DNA from: Gammaproteobacteria bacterium
GTDB taxonomy: Bacteria; Pseudomonadota; Gammaproteobacteria; GCA-001735895
Direction: 5' to 3'
Assembly (NCBI GenBank): GCA_003231795.1
Contig: QIJI01000493.1
Location: 1-20,757, forward strand
Length of the DNA: 20,757 nucleotides
The translations under genes and the position numbers were made by a program. Position 1 is the stretch's first letter, and the number at the start of each line of letters is the position of its first letter. Shown piece after piece: positions 7,233 to 13,863 of this stretch. Below the pieces are notes generated by a model. The model had not been told where the DNA came from and made no database searches. It saw only the letters and a list, made by a program, of their open reading frames with translations.

Positions 7233-8123
7233 CTGTGATATTTCAGTCACGATGGTTTTACTGGCAAGAATATCCTGCCCAAAATTGATGGTGGTATCTT
7301 CGTAGTTTAGGTGCGATTTTAATTCCTGCCATACCGACTCTGAATGGATGATTCGCTCGTGATCAAACTCTCTGGTGACGAGTAGTTTGGTTAGGGGAAA
7401 TCGCTTACAGAATTTGTAGGTTTCCGAAATTGAGCTTTCGGTGTCATTGGTATCGTGCGCAATGACAGTCACATCACCATATTTATCCAGACTTCGAGCT
7501 AGTTCCAATTTTCCAAATTCACGTTTATACACCTTGGCAAAACCATTGGCATATTGTTTCAACAGATCTGGGTGCAGGTTCAGTTGAACCAGTTTTTTCA
7601 GGAAAAACAGTCGGAAATTAAAGATTGGCGAAATCAGGAATAACGGCAAATCCTTGAGCAAACTGTTACGACAATTGGCAATCGCGATACAACCGGTAGA
7701 GTGGCCGACCACCGAGAAAAGCCCATCACTATTGTGATTAGCGACATGATGCAGCACAAAGTTCGTGGTGGTTATAAATTGTTGCAAGGTAGCTTGTCTG
7801 ACTTTGCTTTTCCCATGCCCCTGGTGGTCAAATGCGAGCCCGGTAAAACCACAACGGGCCAGCCCCCGCATCAAGGGAAAAAACTGACTCGCACTACCAC
7901 CCCATCCATGGACGAACACCACCACCGGCCCTTTTCCATTTTTGTAGGCATTTATAACGCCATCCTTCGATTTGAGTTCGATTTCTTCAAATCCGCGAGG
8001 AATTCGGCCAGTTTTATCGCTTGATTCAGGCGAATACAGAGCAGCATCGATTCGACTATTCGACCAGCCCGGTGCCAGCTTACTAAAAAATAACCCGATA
8101 TTTCTACTCAGTTTTGCAATCAC
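7215..8123 (-). CDS. Alpha/beta-hydrolase fold protein of unknown substrate
   Basis: A 302-residue protein with an alpha/beta-hydrolase core at about residues 65-265. It shows the oxyanion segment HGWGG (72-76), the FDHQGHGKS strand (98-106), the nucleophile elbow GHSTG (140-144, Ser142), a probable acid Asp227 in HDTND and a probable catalytic His255 in FDHERI. No signal peptide or lipobox is seen, so it is likely cytoplasmic. It may be an esterase or lipase-like enzyme; the substrate is not inferable. The start is GTG at 8123-8121: a stop lies 24 nt upstream in frame, no ATG stands between, and the Shine-Dalgarno is weak. The 3' end overlaps the mutase gene by 18 nt. A 54-nt hairpin lies 17 nt before the start codon. 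Confidence 0.85.
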   Translation of the reverse strand: MIAKLSRNIGLFFSKLAPGWSNSRIDAALYSPESSDKTGRIPRGFEEIELKSKDGVINAYKNGKGPVVVFVHGWGGSASQFFPLMRGLARCGFTGLAFDHQGHGKSKVRQATLQQFITTTNFVLHHVANHNSDGLFSVVGHSTGCIAIANCRNSLLKDLPLFLISPIFNFRLFFLKKLVQLNLHPDLLKQYANGFAKVYKREFGKLELARSLDKYGDVTVIAHDTNDTESSISETYKFCKRFPLTKLLVTREFDHERIIHSESVWQELKSHLNYEDTTINFGQDILASKTIVTEISQLPATY

Positions 8124-8140
8124 TTTAACGGTTCTTTGGT

Positions 8141-8194
8141 TATCCGATCAGGATAAAACCGGGTCTGCTGACAGCACGGCTTTTTGATCGGATA
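8141..8194. repeat. 54-nt hairpin just upstream of the hydrolase start
   Basis: TATCCGATCA (8141-8150) and TGATCGGATA (8185-8194) are exact reverse complements. Inside, AAAACCG pairs with CGGCTTTT with one bulged base, and TGC/GCA can close a small loop. The result is one nearly continuous imperfect stem. On the plus strand the inner hairpin is followed by TTTTT, so a terminator reading is possible, but no plus-strand gene precedes it closely. On the minus strand it would occupy the hydrolase leader. Confidence 0.6.
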
Positions 8195-8197
8195 CAA

Positions 8198-8203
8198 ATT
8201 CTA
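8198..8203 (-). promoter_or_regulatory. Possible -10 box for the hydrolase gene
   Basis: TAGAAT on the minus strand matches 5 of 6 consensus bases. Transcription would start near 8191, at the edge of the 54-nt hairpin, putting that hairpin at the mRNA 5' end. No convincing -35 is visible, so this is weak. Confidence 0.25.
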
Positions 8204-8294
8204 TCCCAAATAGCCCGGCATAATTGCAGATACCGACAAACGGCAGTGATACGACATTTCCAGGAGTCTGACGGATTTAGGTAATCGTAACGAG

Positions 8295-8434
8295 GGAAAG
8301 GGATTTTGAGTCAGATTTTTCTATCCAATGAGGCGAAGGGCCTACCCCGCGACACGTCGTTTGTGGAGTGCTTTGGGTATAGTTACTCATATTTAACGAA
8401 TTGGATGGGAAAATCTGACCAAAATGCCTTTTCC
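8295..8434. repeat. Long imperfect inverted repeat (35-nt arms, 70-nt core)
   Basis: The left arm (8295-8329) and the reverse complement of the right arm (8400-8434) share GTCAGATTTT and ATCCAAT exactly, with two substitutions between these blocks, and continue outward through GGAAA and ATTTTG with single-base gaps. The inner 20 nt match at 18 positions. The core (8330-8399) may pair further, CTACCC with GGGTATAG. The layout fits a folded RNA, a cruciform or a small inverted-repeat element. No flanking target duplication was identified. Confidence 0.6.
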
Positions 8435-8440
8435 GCACGA

Positions 8441-8518
8441 CTACATGGATGTAGCGCGATGCGGCGTTCCGATCCGGCGTACCGGAGGTAGAATAGTGCA
8501 GCGGTCCGACGTATCGGA
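8441..8518. repeat. Three 14-nt palindromes at exact 32-nt spacing
   Basis: CTACATGGATGTAG (8441-8454), TCCGGCGTACCGGA (8473-8486) and TCCGACGTATCGGA (8505-8518) each form a 5-bp stem with a 4-nt loop, separated by two 18-nt spacers. The second and third share the loop CGTA and differ by a compensatory change in the loop-closing stem pair (G-C to A-T), which suggests selection on pairing. The sequence before each of these two is also alike (TGCGGCG, TGCAGCG), so they look like diverged copies of one unit. Hypothesis: an intergenic hairpin-repeat family or a structured RNA. Confidence 0.6.
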
Positions 8519-8568
8519 GCAAATATCGAGTAGATTTATCCTAACTCCGACAGGCTTCTTGCACCCAC

Positions 8569-8597
8569 AAAAAAGCCAGCTATTTGCTGGCCTTTTG
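8569..8597 (-). terminator. Intrinsic terminator of the ribosomal cluster
   Basis: On the minus strand GCCAGC, loop AAATA, GCTGGC is followed at once by TTTTTTG, about 60 nt after the rplQ stop. On the plus strand the hairpin is followed by CTTTTG, so it may also act weakly in that direction. It closes the alpha operon. Confidence 0.9.
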
Positions 8598-8654
8598 TTT
8601 GCCTAAGTAGATTTACCAGGCAGATTGACTGCGCTGCTCTATTCGACGGTTTAA

Positions 8655-9035
8655 TTACTCGTCGTCATATTCCGCATCAGGACGATCAACCAGTTCCACG
8701 TATGCCATAGGCGCTTTGTCACCAGGGCGGAAACCACATTTCAGAATACGCATGTAGCCGCCCGGACGCTCCTTGTAGCGCGGACCAAGATCAGCAAAAA
8801 GCTTGCCGACCGCGGCCTTGTCACGCAAACGACTGAAGGCCACACGACGATTGGCAATGCTGTCTTCCTTGGCAAGCGTAATCAGCGGCTCGGCAACACG
8901 ACGAAGTTCTTTCGCCTTGGGCAAGGTGGTGCGAATCACTTCATGATCGAACAATGAAGCAGCCATATTCTTGAACATCGCCTTGCGATGTGAGCTATTA
9001 CGATTGAGCTGACGCCCACTATTACGATGACGCAT
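8655..9035 (-). CDS. rplQ: 50S ribosomal protein L17
   Basis: L17 is a large-subunit protein near the tunnel exit. The 126 residues (E. coli 127) start MRHRNSGRQLNRNSSHRKAM and include the family stretch EVIRTTLPKAKELR. The C-terminus RPDAEYDDE is acidic. It is the last gene of the alpha operon, 11 nt after rpoA, with AGAGG 7 nt before the ATG, and is followed by the strong terminator at 8569-8597. Confidence 0.98.
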   Translation of the reverse strand: MRHRNSGRQLNRNSSHRKAMFKNMAASLFDHEVIRTTLPKAKELRRVAEPLITLAKEDSIANRRVAFSRLRDKAAVGKLFADLGPRYKERPGGYMRILKCGFRPGDKAPMAYVELVDRPDAEYDDE

Positions 9036-9046
9036 CGTTAAACCTC

Positions 9047-10045
9047 TTAACTCGCTAACTTACTGTCGTTTTCGAGACTGGCGGGTGGCCAGTTCTCGAG
9101 CCGCATGCCCAGCGAAAGGCTATACGACGCCAGTACGTCCTTGATTTCAGTCAGGGACTTCTTACCCAGATTTGGGGTTTTCAGCAATTCGACTTCGGTC
9201 CGTTGAATCAAGTCGCCAATGTAGTAAATATTCTCTGCTTTCAAACAGTTAGCAGAACGCACGGTCAGCTCGAGATCGTCGACCGGACGCAGCAGAATCG
9301 GATCGATATGTGATTCCGGCTCAGCTTCAACTTCTTCGTCTGACCCTTCGAGATTGACAAATACTGACAACTGATCCTTGAGCACACTACCCGCGATTCG
9401 AATCGCTTCCTCTGGATCGATCGTGCCATTGGTTTCAATATCGATAATCAGTTTGTCCAGATCGGTACGTTGCTCAACCCGAGCCGTTTCTACGCTATAG
9501 GCAATTTTGCGGACCGGTGAAAACGACGCATCAATTTGCAAATGACCCAGCGCTGCATCCTCTTCAGAGGTCTGGCGAGTATTGGCTGGCTGATAACCAC
9601 GACCGGTCAATACGTGCACCGACATTTCAAAATTAATATTTTTGGTCAAAGTCGCAATAACATAGTCCGGGTCGACAACTTCGATATCATGGTCCAGTTG
9701 AATATCACCAGCGGTGACGACTCCAGGACCTTTCTTGGAAATGTTGAGCGTAGCTTCGTCCTTGGCGTGCATCACAATGCCAACCCCTTTCAGGTTTAGC
9801 AGGATATCGATTACATCTTCCTGAACGCCGTCGATGGTGGTGTATTCATGTAACACACCTTCGATCCGACAATCGACGATGGCGCATCCACGAATTGAAG
9901 ACAATAGAATACGACGCAGCGCATTTCCCAAGGTATGTCCGAAACCGCGTTCCAGTGGTTCGATTGAGACCTTGGCATGATAAGTTTGCTGTTCTTCAAC
10001 TTTAACATGCTTCGGCTTCAATAAATCTGAGTACATTTTAGTCAT
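9047..10045 (-). CDS. rpoA: RNA polymerase alpha subunit
   Basis: Alpha dimerises to start RNA polymerase assembly, and its C-terminal domain contacts promoter UP elements and activators. From the ATG at 10045 there are 332 residues (E. coli 329). The N-terminal domain has LERGFGHTLGNALRRILLSS; the C-terminal domain has RSANCLKAENIYYIGDL and TPNLGKKSLTEIKDVLAS, so the DNA-contacting Arg and Asn-Cys are kept. Residues 308-309 are Tyr-Ser where E. coli has Arg310-Gly311. A TTG one codon upstream and an ATG at 10036 are alternative starts; the 10045 ATG has a weak GGGT ribosome-binding site and is preferred. It lies 14 nt after rpsD. Confidence 0.97.
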   Translation of the reverse strand: MTKMYSDLLKPKHVKVEEQQTYHAKVSIEPLERGFGHTLGNALRRILLSSIRGCAIVDCRIEGVLHEYTTIDGVQEDVIDILLNLKGVGIVMHAKDEATLNISKKGPGVVTAGDIQLDHDIEVVDPDYVIATLTKNINFEMSVHVLTGRGYQPANTRQTSEEDAALGHLQIDASFSPVRKIAYSVETARVEQRTDLDKLIIDIETNGTIDPEEAIRIAGSVLKDQLSVFVNLEGSDEEVEAEPESHIDPILLRPVDDLELTVRSANCLKAENIYYIGDLIQRTEVELLKTPNLGKKSLTEIKDVLASYSLSLGMRLENWPPASLENDSKLAS

Positions 10046-10059
10046 CAATAACCCGCTAA

Positions 10060-10686
10060 TTATTTGGAGTAAAGTTCAACTACGAGTTGTTCATTAATAT
10101 CCGGTGGTAGCTCACTACGTTCCGGTACCGCTTTGAAAGTGCCTTCGAACTGATTCTGGTTGACATCAACCCAGTCCGGAAATCCTATTTGCTCGGCCAG
10201 CGCCAGTGACTCGGAAATTCTTGCCTGCTTGCGAGATTTCTCACGAATGCTAACCACATCCGATGGATTGACTTTATAGGATGGAATATTCACTATCTGA
10301 CCATTAACCATAATTGTCTTGTGGTTCACCATCTGCCTGGCTTCGGCACGCGTAGAACCAAAGCCCATGCGATAAACGACATTATCCAGACGCATTTCCA
10401 GCAGTTGCAGCAAGTTTTCACCCGTTGAACCTTTTATACGCGAGGCTTCTTTGTAGTAGTTACGAAACTGACGCTCGAGAACACCGTAAATACGACGCAG
10501 TTTTTGCTTTTCACGTAACTGCAGCCCGTAATCAGACTGACGAGGTTTACGCGTACTCGCGCCATGCATACCGGGCGGATTGTCGATCTTGCACTTGGTA
10601 TCAACTGCACGACGTGAAGACTTCAGACTCAGGTCTGCACCTTCACGACGCATCAATTTACATTTTGGTCCGATGTATTTTGCCAT
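10060..10686 (-). CDS. rpsD: 30S ribosomal protein S4
   Basis: S4 binds 16S rRNA early in 30S assembly and, in E. coli, represses translation of the alpha operon. The 208 residues (E. coli 206) begin MAKYIGPKCKLMRREGADL, with the S4 RNA-binding motif at about 100-160 (EMRLDNVVYRMGFGSTRAEA, RQMVNHKTIMVNG). The N-terminal region has single cysteines rather than a four-Cys zinc site. It is 12 nt after rpsK and 14 nt before rpoA. The leader needed for S4 autoregulation would lie before rpsM; see the promoter at 11497-11525. Confidence 0.98.
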   Translation of the reverse strand: MAKYIGPKCKLMRREGADLSLKSSRRAVDTKCKIDNPPGMHGASTRKPRQSDYGLQLREKQKLRRIYGVLERQFRNYYKEASRIKGSTGENLLQLLEMRLDNVVYRMGFGSTRAEARQMVNHKTIMVNGQIVNIPSYKVNPSDVVSIREKSRKQARISESLALAEQIGFPDWVDVNQNQFEGTFKAVPERSELPPDINEQLVVELYSK

Positions 10687-10698
10687 TACGAATTCTGC

Positions 10699-11085
10699 CT
10701 ATACACGACGTTTTTTGGGTGGCCGACATCCGTTGTGCGGAATCGGAGTAACGTCATCAATACGTGAAATCTTGAATCCAATCGCGTTCAGCGCGCGTAC
10801 CGCGGAGTCACGTCCCGGACCGGGTCCTTTAACCATGACTTCGAGGTTTTTCATGCCCAGTTCCTGGGCAGCCTGACCAGCGCGTTCTGCCGCAACCTGC
10901 GCCGCGAACGGAGTAGATTTGCGCGAACCACGAAAGCCCGAGCCACCGGCGGTCGCCCAGGTCAACGCATTGCCCTGGCGGTCGCTGATAGTAACGATAG
11001 TGTTGTTGAAAGTCGCATGGATATGCGCAACACCATCGGAAACAACACGTTTCGTCTTTTTCTTGTTAACTTTTTTATCAACCAT
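10699..11085 (-). CDS. rpsK: 30S ribosomal protein S11
   Basis: S11 sits on the 30S platform and contacts the mRNA exit region. The 128 residues (E. coli 129) contain DGVAHIHATFNNTIVTISD, GFRGSRKSTPFAAQ and the conserved end GCRPPKKRRV. The N-terminus (VDKKVNKKKTKR) is lysine-rich, as is common. It is 12 nt downstream of rpsM and 12 nt upstream of rpsD. Confidence 0.98.
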   Translation of the reverse strand: MVDKKVNKKKTKRVVSDGVAHIHATFNNTIVTISDRQGNALTWATAGGSGFRGSRKSTPFAAQVAAERAGQAAQELGMKNLEVMVKGPGPGRDSAVRALNAIGFKISRIDDVTPIPHNGCRPPKKRRV

Positions 11086-11097
11086 AATAATGCTTAC

Positions 11098-11454
11098 CTA
11101 TCGCTTCAGCGGGCGTCGCGGTCCCTTACGGGTGCGCGCATTGGTTTTGGTACGTTGGCCACGCACCGGCAGACCACGACGATGACGAATTCCGCGATTC
11201 GTCCCGAGATCCATCAAACGCTTGATATTCATCGAAATCTCGCGCCGCAAATCACCTTCGGTGGTATAGCCTTCGATTAGAGAACGGATTGATTCAAGCT
11301 GATCTTCAGACAGCTCTCGAACCTTGGTTTGAGGATCGATACCGGTAGCAGCACAAATTTCAGCAGAGCGCGTTGCACCAATGCCGAAAATTGATTGCAA
11401 TGCAATCACGGTATGTTTGTTATCCGGTATATTTACGCCAGCAATACGAGCCAT
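11098..11454 (-). CDS. rpsM: 30S ribosomal protein S13
   Basis: S13 is in the 30S head and forms a bridge to the 50S and contacts with tRNA. From the ATG at 11454 there are 118 residues (E. coli 118), beginning MARIAGVNIPDNKHTVIALQ and ending in the basic tail GQRTKTNARTRKGPRRPLKR. An upstream ATG in frame (11487) would add 11 residues foreign to the family and is rejected. AGGAG lies 11 nt before the chosen start, a rather long spacing. It is the first gene of the alpha operon and has its own likely promoter. Confidence 0.97.
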   Translation of the reverse strand: MARIAGVNIPDNKHTVIALQSIFGIGATRSAEICAATGIDPQTKVRELSEDQLESIRSLIEGYTTEGDLRREISMNIKRLMDLGTNRGIRHRRGLPVRGQRTKTNARTRKGPRRPLKR

Positions 11455-11496
11455 AAAAAATCGTTCTCCTAAGCCCTGAGGCCACAACGGGCGCAG

Positions 11497-11525
11497 ATTC
11501 TATCTGTCAAATACCCGAAAATCAA
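11497..11525 (-). promoter_or_regulatory. Sigma70-type promoter of the alpha operon
   Basis: On the minus strand TTGATT (11525-11520), a 17-nt spacer, then TAGAAT (11502-11497). The -10 matches 5 of 6 and the -35 4 of 6 consensus bases, with ideal spacing. It lies in the 85-nt rpmJ-rpsM gap, the widest within the ribosomal cluster. The start would be near 11490, giving a leader of only about 36 nt before rpsM. GCCC and GGGC within it can pair. Confidence 0.6.
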
Positions 11526-11539
11526 TGAATCAAACATAT

Positions 11540-11653
11540 TTAGCCCTGACGCTGCTTATGGCGAGGGTCTTTACAAATTACACGTACCGAACCGTTGCGA
11601 CGAATCACCTTGCAGTTCTTGCACATTCTTTTAACCGAAGCTCTTACCTTCAT
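11540..11653 (-). CDS. rpmJ: 50S ribosomal protein L36, zinc-binding form
   Basis: A 37-codon gene, easily missed because of its size. It begins MKVRASVKRMCKNCKVIRRN and ends DPRHKQRQG. The zinc ribbon ligands are all present (Cys11, Cys14, Cys27, His32), so this is the zinc-containing form and not the zinc-independent paralogue induced under zinc starvation. It lies 25 nt after secY and closes the spc operon, as in E. coli. Confidence 0.97.
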   Translation of the reverse strand: MKVRASVKRMCKNCKVIRRNGSVRVICKDPRHKQRQG

Positions 11654-11678
11654 GGCCTTACCTTAATCCCGTGACTAG

Positions 11679-13037
11679 CTAGCGCACTACGCCAGCGCCG
11701 CCATACCCTTTAAAATTCGACTTTTTCATTAACCCATCGTATTGATGACTCATCAAATGCGCCTGCACCTGCGACATAAAGTCCATCACCACAATAACGA
11801 TAATCAACAACGATGTACCACCAAAATAAAATGGCACGTTCCAGAACAAAATCAGGAATTCCGGTAGCAGGCAGACGGCGGTGATATACATCGCGCCTAC
11901 CAGTGTCAGACGTGACATCACGCCATCAATATAGGTTGCAGTCTGGTTCCCTGGACGAATTCCAGGAATAAACGCCCCTGACTTTTTCAAATTTTCAGCA
12001 GTATCTTTTGAATTAAATACCAATGCAGTATAGAAAAAACAAAAGAATATGATCGCCGCAGCATAAAACATGATGTACAGAGGCTGCCCCGGTGAAAGTG
12101 TCGCCGACAAATCCTGCATCCAACGCATTCCCTCGGCCTGACCAAACCAGCTACCCATCGTTGCCGGGAATAAAATAATACTGGATGCGAAAATCGGTGG
12201 GATAACACCCGCCATATTTAACTTCAATGGTAAATGGCTGCTCTGCGCTGCATACATCTTTCGCCCTTGTTGGCGCTTGGCATAATTCACGGTGATGCGT
12301 CGTTGCCCGCGTTCAACAAAAACGACAAAATAAATCACTCCCAGTGCACCTACAAACAACGCAAGGATCACCAGAGAATTCAATTCTCCGGTACGCACCA
12401 GCTCAAAGGTGCCCCCGATTGCGGATGGCAAACCAGCGACAATACCAGCAAATATAATCACTGAAATACCATTGCCGATACCGCGTTCGGTAATTTGCTC
12501 ACCCAGCCACATCAGAAACATGGTGCCGGTCACCAGAGTTACCGCAGCGGTAAAAATAAATGACGGTCCCGGATTAACCACCAGCGCCTGGCCACCGCCA
12601 CCACTTTGACTGGACAACGCGATCGCAATTCCGATCGATTGGAAGGTCGCCAATACCACCGTGCCGTAGCGCGTATATTGCGTTATTTTACGCCGACCTG
12701 ATTCGCCTTCTTTTTTCAGTTGCTCCAGATAAGGAACGGCAACGGTTAACAACTGCATGATAATTGACGCCGAAATATACGGCATTACACCCAGTGCAAA
12801 AATCGACATACGTTCCAGTGCACCACCCGAAAACATGTTAAACATGCCGAGGATACCAGTACGTTGCTGATCGAAAATCTCGCGCATAATATTAACGTCA
12901 ATTCCGGGAACCGGAATAAACGTACCCACACGGAAGATCGCCAACGCCATCAGGACAAAAAATATCCGTTTGCGCAGTTCACTCAATGAACCACCCGAAA
13001 GGCTGCTGGCAAGCTGTTGTGCGGAAGGACCGGCCAC
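11679..13037 (-). CDS. secY: Protein translocase channel subunit SecY
   Basis: SecY is the pore of the SecYEG translocon in the inner membrane. From the GTG at 13037 there are 452 residues (E. coli 443) with ten hydrophobic segments. Landmarks are FRVGTFIPVPGID after helix 1, the plug region MFNMFSGGALERMSIFALG, ERGIGNGISVIIFAGIVAGL in the middle, and FIPGIRPGNQT. The GTG stands one base after the rplO stop and has AAGGTGG about 6 nt upstream; the next in-frame ATG falls inside helix 1, so GTG is the best start. Longer reading upstream into rplO is not family-like. A Gly-rich run (SQSGGGGQALVV) lies in a predicted periplasmic loop. Confidence 0.97.
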   Translation of the reverse strand: MAGPSAQQLASSLSGGSLSELRKRIFFVLMALAIFRVGTFIPVPGIDVNIMREIFDQQRTGILGMFNMFSGGALERMSIFALGVMPYISASIIMQLLTVAVPYLEQLKKEGESGRRKITQYTRYGTVVLATFQSIGIAIALSSQSGGGGQALVVNPGPSFIFTAAVTLVTGTMFLMWLGEQITERGIGNGISVIIFAGIVAGLPSAIGGTFELVRTGELNSLVILALFVGALGVIYFVVFVERGQRRITVNYAKRQQGRKMYAAQSSHLPLKLNMAGVIPPIFASSIILFPATMGSWFGQAEGMRWMQDLSATLSPGQPLYIMFYAAAIIFFCFFYTALVFNSKDTAENLKKSGAFIPGIRPGNQTATYIDGVMSRLTLVGAMYITAVCLLPEFLILFWNVPFYFGGTSLLIIVIVVMDFMSQVQAHLMSHQYDGLMKKSNFKGYGGAGVVR

Positions 13038-13038
13038 G

Positions 13039-13473
13039 CTATGCCACCTTGCCGCCGGCTGCTTCAATCGCGCTACGAGCACCCTTGGTGACATTCACAC
13101 TGGAATCAATGCTGACCTTACGCTTGAGCTCACCAGACAGGATAATTTTCGCCTTTTTGGTCCGTGCCGGCACAATATTAGCTTCAACCAGTGCAGCCAG
13201 GGTTACCGAATCAAGACCCGAGGTTTCGATCTCGTTCAGGCGGACCTCGGCCGAATAACGTCCGACGCGTGAAGTAAAACCAAATTTGGGTAAGCGCATC
13301 TGTAAAGGCATCTGTCCGCCTTCGAAACCCGCAGGCACACTACCACCTGAACGTGATTTCTGGCCTTTATGACCACGCCCCGCTGTCTTTCCAGAGCCTG
13401 AGCCAATACCACGGCCAACACGTTTGGATGCTTTGGTGGAGCCTTTGGCAGGTTTTAAAGTATTCAGGTACAT
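13039..13473 (-). CDS. rplO: 50S ribosomal protein L15
   Basis: L15 is a late-assembly large-subunit protein with a long extension into 23S rRNA. The 144 residues (E. coli 144) begin MYLNTLKPAKGSTKASKRVG and show the Gly-rich RGIGSGSGKTAGRGHKGQKS typical of the family, then GGQMPLQMRLPKFGF. Its ATG overlaps the rpmD stop by one base (TGATG), so the two are probably translationally coupled. The secY GTG follows its stop by one base. Confidence 0.98.
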   Translation of the reverse strand: MYLNTLKPAKGSTKASKRVGRGIGSGSGKTAGRGHKGQKSRSGGSVPAGFEGGQMPLQMRLPKFGFTSRVGRYSAEVRLNEIETSGLDSVTLAALVEANIVPARTKKAKIILSGELKRKVSIDSSVNVTKGARSAIEAAGGKVA

Positions 13474-13859
13474 CAGACTTCCTCAACTTTGACCAGGTAG
13501 TGGACCTTGTTGATCATGCCCCGGTTCTCGGGAGTATCGATCACTAACACGCTCTGGTGCATACGACGCAAACCTAGCCCCGCAACACAGGCCTTGTGCG
13601 CTTTAAGGCGACCATTTTTACTACGAACCAGCGTCACCCTCAAGCGTTTGACAGTAGAATTTGTTTTTGGTGCCGCAGCTTTCTTAGGTGCAGCTTTCTC
13701 AGCAACCACCTTTTTCTCGACTGCCTTTTCCGGCGCCACTGCTTTAGCTGCTGCTTTTGGGGGTGCCGCTTTCTTCACTGATGCTTTCTTGGCAGCAGCT
13801 TTTTTCGGCGCCACTTTTTTAGCAGCTACTTTTTTAACTATTTTCTCTTCTTCGGCCAT
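13473..13859 (-). CDS. rpmD: 50S ribosomal protein L30 with a long Ala/Lys-rich N-terminal extension
   Basis: The last 59 or so residues, from VKRLRVTLVRSKNGRLKAHK to KVHYLVKVEEV, are a full normal L30 (E. coli 59). Before them stand about 69 residues made almost wholly of Ala, Lys, Val and Pro with Glu, for example KKVAPKKAAAKKASVKKAA, like the tails of histone-H1-like proteins such as AlgP. The frame is open throughout. No ATG or GTG is near the L30 core, so the extension is very probably translated. The chosen ATG (13859) has AGGT 7 nt upstream; a GTG just before it is possible. It sits 4 nt after rpsE. The extension should be unstructured and could bind rRNA or DNA; that is inference. Confidence 0.95.
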   Translation of the reverse strand: MAEEEKIVKKVAAKKVAPKKAAAKKASVKKAAPPKAAAKAVAPEKAVEKKVVAEKAAPKKAAAPKTNSTVKRLRVTLVRSKNGRLKAHKACVAGLGLRRMHQSVLVIDTPENRGMINKVHYLVKVEEV

Positions 13860-13863
13860 CACA

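Larger units (their letters stand above)
8124..8654. other. 531-nt intergenic region without a credible gene, rich in inverted repeats
   Basis: Short open frames here (for example about 81 codons on the minus strand at 8277-8522) look like no protein family I know, lack a good ribosome-binding site and run through palindromic sequence, so I do not call them. From right to left the region holds the rplQ terminator (8569-8597), three 14-nt palindromes spaced 32 nt apart (8441-8518), a long inverted repeat (8295-8434) and a hairpin (8141-8194), with a possible hydrolase -10 box between the last two. No tRNA or recognisable ncRNA family was seen. Confidence 0.7.

Noticed and set aside
8441..8518. 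CRISPR array, because of the regular 32-nt spacing
   Set aside because: The units are different palindromes of 14 nt, not identical direct repeats with unique spacers, and no cas gene is present.
8277..8522. 81-codon open frame on the minus strand in the intergenic region
   Set aside because: It crosses the long inverted repeat and two of the three palindromes fully plus part of the array, has no good ribosome-binding site and resembles no known family.
8124..8568. tRNA, tmRNA or 6S RNA gene
   Set aside because: No cloverleaf, CCA end or known conserved motif was found; the long inverted repeat alone does not make a 6S RNA.
11679..13094. Longer secY starting at 13094 inside rplO
   Set aside because: The added residues are rplO read in another frame; the GTG at 13037 has a better ribosome-binding site and gives a family-like length.
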